From the NCBI GenBank assembly GCA_964423175.1, contig CAYRDM010000041.1, forward strand, positions 1 to 5,228: a stretch of 5,228 nucleotides of DNA, in the 5' to 3' direction. The first letter of the stretch is position 1. Each line of letters opens with the position of its first letter. Origin of the DNA: JBGQJN01 sp964423175. Its GTDB lineage: Bacteria > Patescibacteriota > Minisyncoccia > 2-02-FULL-40-12 > IGHO2-01-FULL-4-A. Shown piece after piece: positions 1 to 3,855 of the stretch. Under the pieces are notes generated by a model. That model did not search any database and had not been told where the DNA came from. It saw nothing but the letters and a program-made list of their open reading frames with translations. The position numbers were made by a program, and so were the translations under genes.

Positions 1-232
1 GCTTTGGTGTCCAATATTCAGAGTGGTGCAAATCTATTGTAATACCCCTGGCTCCCTCTTCGGGAGCATTGTCAATCTGATCAATCTTCTCGACTCTAGC
101 TCCATAACCTTCGTCTTTCAAAAGATCCAAGGTATGCAAAATGGCCGCCGTTAAGGTGGTCTTTCCGTGGTCAACGTGTCCGATTGTGCCGACGTTTAGG
201 TGCGGCTTGTTCCTTTCAAATTTTCCTGCCAT
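1..232 (-). CDS. tuf: Elongation factor Tu, N-terminal part (cut by window edge)
   Basis: EF-Tu is the GTPase that carries aminoacyl-tRNA to the ribosomal A site. The 77 visible residues begin MAGKFERNKPHLNVGTIGHV and contain the P-loop GHVDHGKT at residues 18-25, the same numbering as in E. coli EF-Tu. Switch I follows as DNAPEEGARGITID (54-67). The usual family text after GITI is N-x-x-HVEYET/D; here it reads DLHHSEYWTPK, so the effector loop end is somewhat divergent. The ATG at 230-232 is fixed by homology to the family N-terminus. No Shine-Dalgarno site precedes it; instead a -10-like hexamer sits six bases upstream, suggesting a leaderless message. The gene continues beyond position 1, so domains 2 and 3 are not visible. 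The identity is certain; SelB or IF2 are excluded by the exact EF-Tu N-terminal wording. Confidence 0.97.
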   Translation of the reverse strand, partial: MAGKFERNKPHLNVGTIGHVDHGKTTLTAAILHTLDLLKDEGYGARVEKIDQIDNAPEEGARGITIDLHHSEYWTPK

Positions 233-238
233 TTTCTA

Positions 239-266
239 AGTTTAGGGCTTGGGTTACAGGGTTCAA
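239..266 (-). promoter_or_regulatory. Candidate leaderless promoter for tuf
   Basis: On the minus strand TTGAAC (261-266) and TAAACT (239-244) are separated by 16 bp, each matching the sigma-70 consensus at four of six positions. Six bases separate the -10 from the ATG, which puts the expected start of transcription on the A of the start codon at 232. The promoter lies partly inside the inverted repeat at 244-312. Read-through from the upstream gene (350-664) is an alternative or additional source of tuf mRNA. The match alone is modest; two better sites with the same geometry in this window raise my confidence. Confidence 0.45.
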
Positions 267-312
267 GTTTCAGTTTAGAATACTGATACCTAGAACCTGG
301 AACCTAAAACCT
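244..312. repeat. Imperfect inverted repeat of GGTT/AACC words
   Basis: The left arm (244-274) and right arm (282-312) are each 31 nt and pair at about 22 of 31 positions without gaps, around a 7-nt centre (275-281). The innermost four pairs, CAGT/ACTG, are perfect. Each arm is itself degenerate-repetitive: GGGTT and AGGGTTC on the left, AGAACC, GGAACC and AAAACC on the right. The element fills most of the gap between tuf and the Phd-like gene. It is not followed by a T-run on either strand, so it is not a standard terminator. From memory, similar AACCT-rich intergenic palindromes are common in Parcubacteria assemblies; that is a recollection I cannot check here. Confidence 0.6.
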
Positions 313-349
313 TTATAAAAATTAGGGTGATTTTATTGTAATCTAAAGA

Positions 350-664
350 TTAATCTAAGTCAACTGTGTCTGCGAATAAATCCTGATTGTCTGAATTTTC
401 TATTAATTCGGCTTCTTCCTTTTGTCTTATCTCTTCTTTTAACGCAGCTATCTCTCTATTCAGGCTTTCAACGGCAGATTCATCATAATCTATGGCATTC
501 GCGACTGGTTCATCAAAACCATTTTTTAAAACGGGTATTTCTTCCCCCGATTCTAGCTTTTCAAACTTGTCATAAGGCATTACAACCAAAACTGGTTTGT
601 CGCCTTCCATAACCAAAAGGCTGCCAAGTTTTTTAGTCAGCTCTTTTAGTTTAATGAAATCCAT
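350..664 (-). CDS. Small protein with Phd/YefM-antitoxin-like N-terminus and acidic coiled-coil tail
   Basis: The product is 104 residues. Residues 4-40 read like the strand-helix part of a Phd/YefM antitoxin: IKLKELTKKLGSLLVMEG, then KPVLVVMPYDKFEKL at 23-37, matching the family pattern of a hydrophobic strand followed by a D/E-x-F/Y-E-x-L helix. The usual first strand of Phd is missing or very short. Residues 62-86 are rich in E, K, L and R with heptad-like spacing (SLNREIAALKEEIRQKEEAELI) and probably form a coiled coil. The last 15 residues are acidic. No toxin gene is adjacent: tuf lies downstream on the same strand and rpsF is divergent. It may act as a solo DNA-binding regulator or a structural adaptor; the antitoxin label is inference from fold-like wording only. 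The start at 664 is supported by a well-placed promoter. Confidence 0.75.
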   Translation of the reverse strand: MDFIKLKELTKKLGSLLVMEGDKPVLVVMPYDKFEKLESGEEIPVLKNGFDEPVANAIDYDESAVESLNREIAALKEEIRQKEEAELIENSDNQDLFADTVDLD

Positions 665-671
665 AGTTTTA

Positions 672-700
672 CTTATAACAAAAGCTTAAAATTGTTTCAA
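672..700 (-). promoter_or_regulatory. Strong sigma-70-like promoter for the Phd-like gene, near-leaderless
   Basis: On the minus strand TTGAAA (695-700) and TATAAG (672-677) each match the consensus at five of six positions and are separated by exactly 17 bp. The start of transcription is predicted at about 665, one base before the ATG at 662-664. There is no Shine-Dalgarno sequence in the remaining space, so the message would be leaderless or have a single leader base. This is the best promoter in the window. Confidence 0.75.
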
Positions 701-717
701 CCCCCTAATATAAAGAA

Positions 718-746
718 TTGACTATTTTAAATGTTTTTGATAACCT
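718..746 (+). promoter_or_regulatory. Candidate promoter for the rpsF-ssb-rpsR operon
   Basis: TTGACT (718-723) matches the -35 consensus at four of six positions. A 17-bp spacer leads to TAACCT (741-746), a weak -10 that matches three of six. Transcription would start near 753, giving only about five leader bases before the ATG at 758. The site is divergent from the Phd-like gene promoter, with 17 bp between the two -35 hexamers. The poor -10 keeps confidence moderate. A TATAAA at 709-714 is an alternative -10 but lacks a -35 partner. Confidence 0.4.
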
Positions 747-757
747 TCTTTAAATCA

Positions 758-1225
758 ATGGCTGAGTTAAATACAAATAGTAACTATGAACTTGCTTATC
801 ACCTAAACCCCGACCTCGAAGAGGCCGAACTTAAAGTTCAGGCTGACGAAATTTCTAACCTCATAACCCAATATGGTGGAGCTATTATTAATTCTAAAGC
901 CCCCCAAAAAACCCACCTATCATATCAAATAAAAAACAAACAATACGCAAACTTTGGTGTTATAGAATTTAAACTTTCGGCGGAATCAGTAGAAAAGCTA
1001 TCGTCTCAGATAAAGCTCCAGAATAGCGTTATGCGCTTCCTAATAATAAAGAAGCCTGCAGATAGCAAAGAGTTAAGAATACTTGGCCAGCACAGATCGA
1101 GAGCAAGAACCAAAACGCACGAAACCGGCTTACACGAAGTTCCCAAAACACCGGCCAAAGAAAAAACACCGGAAGAAAAAGCAAAATTAGAACAAGACAT
1201 TGAAAAAGTAATCGAAGGTTTATAA
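758..1225 (+). CDS. rpsF: 30S ribosomal protein S6 with long charged C-terminal extension
   Basis: S6 binds 16S rRNA in the platform of the small subunit as a partner of S18. The 155-residue product contains the ferredoxin-like S6 fold at about residues 8-100. It starts with YELAYHLNPDLEEAEL (family: YEI-x-hydrophobic-x-x-P), continues with an ITQYGGAI turn and a strand KQYANFGVIEFKL, and ends with NSVMRFLIIKK, the counterpart of the family's final strand. A frame-compatible ATG exists at 731, but it would add MFLITFFKS, which has no family counterpart and lies upstream of the predicted transcription start; 758 is preferred. The C-terminal 50 residues form a charged tail, first basic (HRSRARTKTH), then a lysine/glutamate helix. 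Typical S6 proteins have about 95-135 residues. ssb follows after two bases, so the genes are surely co-transcribed. Confidence 0.93.
   Translation: MAELNTNSNYELAYHLNPDLEEAELKVQADEISNLITQYGGAIINSKAPQKTHLSYQIKNKQYANFGVIEFKLSAESVEKLSSQIKLQNSVMRFLIIKKPADSKELRILGQHRSRARTKTHETGLHEVPKTPAKEKTPEEKAKLEQDIEKVIEGL
1214..1218 (+). promoter_or_regulatory. Shine-Dalgarno-like GAAGG before ssb
   Basis: GAAGG lies nine bases before the ssb ATG (1228) and inside the last codons of rpsF. With only two bases between the rpsF stop and the ssb start, this suggests re-initiation or coupled translation of ssb by ribosomes finishing rpsF. Confidence 0.5.
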
Positions 1226-1227
1226 AA

Positions 1228-1764
1228 ATGAATTTAAACAAGGTATATTTAATAGGACGTTTAGCGGCAGACCCCGAAACCAGGACAACTCCCAATGGTC
1301 AAAATGTTGTGACTTTGAGACTTGCCACTAACAGAGTCTGGAATAATAGAGCCACGGGAGAAAAACAAGAACAAGTTGAATTTCATACTGTAATCGCTTG
1401 GGGAGGATTAGCAGAAGTCGCCTCAAAATATTTACGCAAAGGCCAAATAGCACTGTTTGAGGGAAGACTACAAACAAGATCATGGCAGGGTTCCGATGGA
1501 GTCAAAAGATATAGAACAGAAGTCATAGCCGAAGGTTTACAACTTGGACCAAAAGCAATGGGAACAACGACATCAAGTCAGAACTTCAATCAGAGCGTCC
1601 AAGCAAATAACTATCCCCCAAGAAAAAATAATTTTCCGCCAAAGCAAATAAGAGAAGATGACATCCCGGTAATCGATGAGGATGCACCAGTAACCAGCGA
1701 CCCGATTATTAGTGATAATGACATAGAAGAAAAAGAAATAGATTTAAAAGACATACCTTTTTAA
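1228..1764 (+). CDS. ssb: Single-stranded DNA-binding protein
   Basis: SSB coats single-stranded DNA during replication, repair and recombination and recruits partner enzymes through its C-terminal tip. The 178-residue product has the OB-fold at about residues 1-107: it opens MNLNKVYLIGRLAADPETR, then VVTLRLATNRVW, VEFHTVIAWGGLAEVASKYL and a strand GQIALFEGRLQTRSWQ. Aromatic residues at W39, F52, W58 and W86 are in positions where SSB stacks on bases. Residues 110-142 are a low-complexity N/Q/P-rich linker, and 143-178 an acidic tail ending in DIPF, the same tip as E. coli SSB (DDDIPF). It sits between rpsF and rpsR, the classic bacterial arrangement. The ATG at 1228 gives the exact family N-terminus. 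Confidence 0.98.
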   Translation: MNLNKVYLIGRLAADPETRTTPNGQNVVTLRLATNRVWNNRATGEKQEQVEFHTVIAWGGLAEVASKYLRKGQIALFEGRLQTRSWQGSDGVKRYRTEVIAEGLQLGPKAMGTTTSSQNFNQSVQANNYPPRKNNFPPKQIREDDIPVIDEDAPVTSDPIISDNDIEEKEIDLKDIPF

Positions 1765-1797
1765 TTAATAACTCGGCTCCAATGATATTAAACCCCA

Positions 1798-1809
1798 TTG
1801 CAGCTGCAA
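1798..1809. repeat. Perfect 12-bp palindrome in the ribosome-binding position of rpsR
   Basis: TTGCAGCTGCAA is a perfect palindrome ending four bases before the rpsR ATG at 1814. No Shine-Dalgarno sequence is present in the 49-nt gap after ssb, so the palindrome occupies the place where one would be expected. It could be chance, a protein-binding site or part of an mRNA structure near the start codon. Confidence 0.5.
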
Positions 1810-1813
1810 AAAT

Positions 1814-2026
1814 ATGACTTGCCAAGCATGCCAAGAAAAAATTAATTATGTTGATTACAAACAAACGGATACACTCCGTAAGTTTGTTTCGGGCCAGTTC
1901 AAAATCTCATCTTCCGTTAGAACCGGACTTTGTCAGAAACACCAGAGAATGGTTTCCAACGCTATCAAGCTAGCACGCTTTATGGCACTGATGCCGTTCA
2001 CCAAGTTGCAAACTATTAAGAAATAG
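1814..2026 (+). CDS. rpsR: 30S ribosomal protein S18, zinc-ligand (C+) form
   Basis: S18 is a small basic protein of the 30S platform that forms a dimer with S6. The 70-residue product has the family core: INYVDYKQTDTLRKFVSGQFKI, then RTGLCQKHQRMVSNAIKLAR and the ending FMALMPF. Residues C3, C6, C40 and H43 form a CxxC...CxxH set that could bind one zinc ion, as in the cysteine-bearing forms of S18. The ATG at 1814 leaves only two residues before the first cysteine. The frame stays open upstream to a TAA at 1769 and would add a second CxC if a rare start such as ATT were used. It is the last gene of the operon; a terminator lies 12 bases after its TAG. rplI, which often follows rpsR, is absent. 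Confidence 0.96.
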   Translation: MTCQACQEKINYVDYKQTDTLRKFVSGQFKISSSVRTGLCQKHQRMVSNAIKLARFMALMPFTKLQTIKK

Positions 2027-2038
2027 GACCGTCAAACA

Positions 2039-2060
2039 AAAACCGCCTAGAGGCGGTTTT
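2039..2060. terminator. Bidirectional intrinsic terminator between rpsR and the converging gene
   Basis: The perfect stem CCGCC/GGCGG (2043-2047 and 2052-2056) closes a TAGA loop and is flanked by AAAA on the left and TTTT on the right, which extends the pairing to nine base pairs. It works on the plus strand for rpsF-ssb-rpsR. Because a run of A precedes it, it also reads as a terminator on the minus strand, 27 bases after the stop of the gene at 2088-2336. Confidence 0.9.
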
Positions 2061-2073
2061 AAATATTGCAGTA

Positions 2074-2085
2074 CTCAAGCTTGAG
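2074..2085. repeat. Perfect 12-bp palindrome CTCAAGCTTGAG
   Basis: This palindrome lies between the shared terminator and the stop codon of the minus-strand gene (2088). It has no loop and no adjacent T-run, so it is not itself a terminator. It may be chance or a DNA-binding site. Confidence 0.4.
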
Positions 2086-2087
2086 CC

Positions 2088-2336
2088 CTAACTAAAGAGG
2101 AGAGACCTTTCATTCGTATTGCCTTTATTCAACTCTACCTTCCAGCCACGGTCAATATATCTTCTGATAATTTCTGTCAAAACTTTTTCACCCGGAACCA
2201 GAATTGCTAAATTAAAAGAGAGCGGCTCGCCGTGATAATCATCTCTTAACCTCGCATCTATTCGCGCCTCTAGTTCACTAAGATCCCGGCGTTGTTTTTC
2301 TGTTAATATAGATGCATCTTCCTTACTTATCGCCAT
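2088..2336 (-). CDS. Conserved-looking small alpha/beta protein of unknown function
   Basis: The product has 82 residues. Residues 10-33 are a charged amphipathic helix (LTEKQRRDLSELEARIDARL). Then comes a short strand, FNLAILVPG (41-49), a second helix KVLTEIIRRYIDRG (51-64), and the edge strand GWKVELN (64-70) with a final hydrophobic SLLFS. The pattern of a helix ending in Y-x-x-x-GW-x-V followed by a short strand resembles small proteins found in phages and many bacteria with no assigned activity; I recognise the pattern but no named family. No signal peptide or membrane segment is visible. The start at 2334-2336 is supported by AGAGGG seven bases upstream. It is monocistronic, lying between the shared terminator at 2039-2060 and the recA terminator at 2391-2427. 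Function is unknown. Confidence 0.85.
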   Translation of the reverse strand: MAISKEDASILTEKQRRDLSELEARIDARLRDDYHGEPLSFNLAILVPGEKVLTEIIRRYIDRGWKVELNKGNTNERSLLFS

Positions 2337-2343
2337 AACTATG

Positions 2344-2349
2344 CCCTCT
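2344..2349 (-). promoter_or_regulatory. Shine-Dalgarno site AGAGGG for the 82-residue gene
   Basis: On the minus strand AGAGGG lies seven bases before the ATG at 2336. It is the only clear, well-spaced Shine-Dalgarno sequence in the window, and it fixes the start of this gene. Confidence 0.7.
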
Positions 2350-2354
2350 TATTT

Positions 2355-2383
2355 TATTTAAAAGTACTCTATCGATATATCAA
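2355..2383 (-). promoter_or_regulatory. Weak candidate promoter for the 82-residue gene
   Basis: TTGATA (2378-2383) matches the -35 consensus at five of six positions. Seventeen bases on lies TAAATA (2355-2360), or TTAAAT with a 16-bp spacer; both are weak -10 hexamers. The start of transcription would fall at 2348-2349, at the very edge of the AGAGGG ribosome-binding site. The gene needs a promoter here, since the recA terminator lies just upstream, but the exact hexamers are uncertain. Confidence 0.3.
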
Positions 2384-2390
2384 ATCGAAA

Positions 2391-2427
2391 TTAAAAAAAC
2401 AAGACCCGCTTTTCAATGCGGGTCTTG
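2391..2427 (-). terminator. Intrinsic terminator of recA
   Basis: On the minus strand CAAGACCCGC (2418-2427) and GCGGGTCTTG (2400-2409) form a perfect 10-bp stem around an 8-nt loop, followed directly by seven T (2393-2399). It lies 22 bases after the recA stop and insulates the downstream 82-residue gene. Confidence 0.95.
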
Positions 2428-2448
2428 CCTAAAACTAAATCTCAAAAC

Positions 2449-3489
2449 TTAAGCCTCTTTAGCAACTGTAGCGGCTTTTTTAACTGCGGCTAGGATTTCT
2501 TTTTCTACTTTTGGATTCTCTTTGAGGAATTGTCTTGAGCCTTCCATGCCCTGACCAAGTTTCTGCTCATTGAAATTATACCAAGCACCAGCTTTAGCAA
2601 CGACGCCCAAAGTCACACCCGTATTTATCAGATCTGCATGACGAGATATGCCTTCATTGTATATAATATCAAATTCTGCGGTTCTAAATGGGGGAGCGAC
2701 TTTATTTTTTTCTACTTTGGCGCTATGACGATTACCTATTATCTTATCACCATTTTGAATCTGAGCCGAACGTTTTATTTTAACTATAACCGAAGCATAA
2801 AAGTTTAAAGCCAACCCACCTGGTTTAGTTTCAGGATTACCATACATAACACCAATTTTATTTCTTATCTGATTTATAAACAAAACAGTAGTGTTGGTCT
2901 TGGCGATAACCCCAGTGAGTTTTCTACAGGCATGAGACATCATCCTGGCTTGCAAACCCATATGCTGCTGATCCATTTCCCCTTCTATTTCTGCGCGTGG
3001 AGTTAAAGCGGCAACAGAATCAACCACAACAAAATCTATGCCGCCGGAACGAACCAAAGTCTCAACTATTTCCAACCCCTGTTCACCAGTGTCAGGTTGA
3101 GAGATGAGCAAATCATTTATCTTAACTCCGATCTTCTTTGCATAGTCCGGATCCATAGCATGCTCAGCATCAACATAAGCGGCAACGCCACCGGCCTTTT
3201 GAACTTCAGCAACGAGATGAAGTGCCAAAGTTGTTTTGCCAGAACTTTCTTGTCCGTATATTTCAATTATCCTGCCCCTTGGTATTCCCCCAACACCCAG
3301 CGCCAAATCCAAAGAAACAGAACCAGTGGATATGGCATCTACATCAACTTTTGGAGTATCGCCCAATCTCATAATCGAGCCCTCGCCATATTTATCCTGA
3401 ATTTCTTTGACAGCCAAGGCGACGCTTCGACTTCCTCCATCACCTATTTTTTTTGATTCTTTTTCTTCTTTCTTTTTATCTTTAGCCAT
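2449..3489 (-). CDS. recA: RecA recombinase
   Basis: RecA forms filaments on single-stranded DNA, drives strand exchange and stimulates SOS co-proteolysis. From the ATG at 3489 the product has 346 residues (E. coli 353). An N-terminal helix VALAVKEIQDKYGEGSIMRLG is preceded by a lysine-rich leader. Walker A is GQESSGKTT at 79-87 and Walker B VVVDSVAAL at 154-162. Loop L1 includes GEMDQQHMGLQARMMSHA, and loop L2 FINQIRNKIGVMYGNPETKP with conserved Q and GNPET. The EKNKVAPPF segment matches the family's core. The C-terminus ends VKKAATVAKEA and is slightly basic, unlike the acidic tail of E. coli RecA. An in-frame ATG at 3522 would add 11 residues, MVGRALIEIVS, not seen in relatives I know; 3489 is preferred but lacks a close Shine-Dalgarno site. 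The gene is last in a minus-strand run after ftsK and two tiny ORFs. Confidence 0.98.
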   Translation of the reverse strand: MAKDKKKEEKESKKIGDGGSRSVALAVKEIQDKYGEGSIMRLGDTPKVDVDAISTGSVSLDLALGVGGIPRGRIIEIYGQESSGKTTLALHLVAEVQKAGGVAAYVDAEHAMDPDYAKKIGVKINDLLISQPDTGEQGLEIVETLVRSGGIDFVVVDSVAALTPRAEIEGEMDQQHMGLQARMMSHACRKLTGVIAKTNTTVLFINQIRNKIGVMYGNPETKPGGLALNFYASVIVKIKRSAQIQNGDKIIGNRHSAKVEKNKVAPPFRTAEFDIIYNEGISRHADLINTGVTLGVVAKAGAWYNFNEQKLGQGMEGSRQFLKENPKVEKEILAAVKKAATVAKEA

Positions 3490-3501
3490 AGAAACTATTT
3501 C

Positions 3502-3527
3502 AATCAATGCCCTCCCGACCATTGATT
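3502..3527 (-). promoter_or_regulatory. Perfect inverted repeat / hairpin just upstream of recA with SD-like loop
   Basis: On the minus strand AATCAATG (3520-3527) and CATTGATT (3502-3509) are exact reverse complements and flank a 10-nt loop GTCGGGAGGG. The hairpin ends 12 bases before the preferred recA ATG (3489), and it contains the alternative ATG at 3522. The loop shows GGGAGGG, a strong anti-Shine-Dalgarno match, but 20 bases from the 3489 ATG in linear distance. It could be an operator for a dimeric repressor or an RNA element controlling translation; the sequence alone does not decide. No E. coli-type CTGT-N8-ACAG LexA box is visible nearby. Confidence 0.6.
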
Positions 3528-3678
3528 ATTTATTAGACCAATCTACCAAATTAAATTTTTACAAGCAATCTTGCCTTTTCTGTTTATTTATTTTTTCCAT
3601 TATTAATCAAGGGAGATATAAAAAAATATCCACCACCCTCCCAAGTAGTAGATCCGGAGCACCTAACCATAGAAATTA
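3528..3678. other. AT-rich gap between recA and the tiny ORFs, with a small hairpin
   Basis: This non-coding stretch should carry the recA promoter if recA is transcribed alone. The best minus-strand candidate is TTGCTT, a 17-bp spacer and TAGATT (3540-3545), which is weak. At 3611-3642 a hairpin has stem GATAT/ATATC around six A and possible outer pairing GGGA/TCCC across an 8-nt bulge. A GC-rich patch at 3632-3660 could encode a 28-codon minus-strand ORF (from ATG 3668), with nothing else to support it. No tRNA fold is visible. Confidence 0.45.
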
Positions 3679-3855
3679 TTATTCGTGACAACCGTTAATA
3701 AAAGTCGCTATCATAACTGCTCTTTCTGCGTGATTTTTTATTGAAAGACCTAACGACGCAGATCCTATTACATCCATCAACAATGCTCTTTGCCTGATAT
3801 TCAACGTCGCACTCTCATTTGCCCCCATTTCTATAGAAACGATGAGATCAGCCAA
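3679..3855 (-). CDS. Tiny ORF (58 codons, TTG start) in phase with the ORF before it
   Basis: From the TTG at 3853-3855, which directly follows the TAA of the preceding ORF, the frame encodes 58 residues to a TAA at 3679. An internal ATG at codon 10 would give 49 residues. The product is largely helical and hydrophobic-patterned: RQRALLMDVIGSASLGL followed by HAERAVMIATFINGCHE. It has no recognised domain, no clear signal peptide and a single cysteine near the end. Codons favour purine-first triplets, as expected for real coding sequence. Because it shares the frame of the 45-residue ORF, it could be a second cistron made by re-initiation, the second half of a gene broken by a nonsense mutation, or a product of stop readthrough. 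I recognise no family. Confidence 0.5.
   Translation of the reverse strand: MADLIVSIEMGANESATLNIRQRALLMDVIGSASLGLSIKNHAERAVMIATFINGCHE

Noticed and set aside
731..757. Upstream ATG of rpsF adding MFLITFFKS
   Set aside because: The extra residues have no counterpart in S6 proteins, there is no ribosome-binding site, and the ATG lies before the predicted transcription start. The ATG at 758 fits the family.
1006..1295. Two minus-strand ORFs of 64 and 88 codons opposite rpsF and the start of ssb
   Set aside because: They are hydrophobic shadow frames antisense to two certain genes, with no promoter or ribosome-binding site.
3097..3456. Plus-strand ORF of 119 codons opposite recA
   Set aside because: It lies wholly antisense to the conserved RecA coding region, and its translation has low-complexity, non-protein-like wording.
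3582..3668. Minus-strand 28-codon ORF beginning MVRCSGSTTWEGGG
   Set aside because: It is too short to judge, overlaps a hairpin, and has no ribosome-binding site or promoter of its own. I left it as part of the gap description.
3632..3670. Possible tRNA 3' half in the GC-rich patch
   Set aside because: There is no TTCRANY loop with a 5-bp T stem and no matching 5' acceptor strand, so it does not fold as a tRNA.
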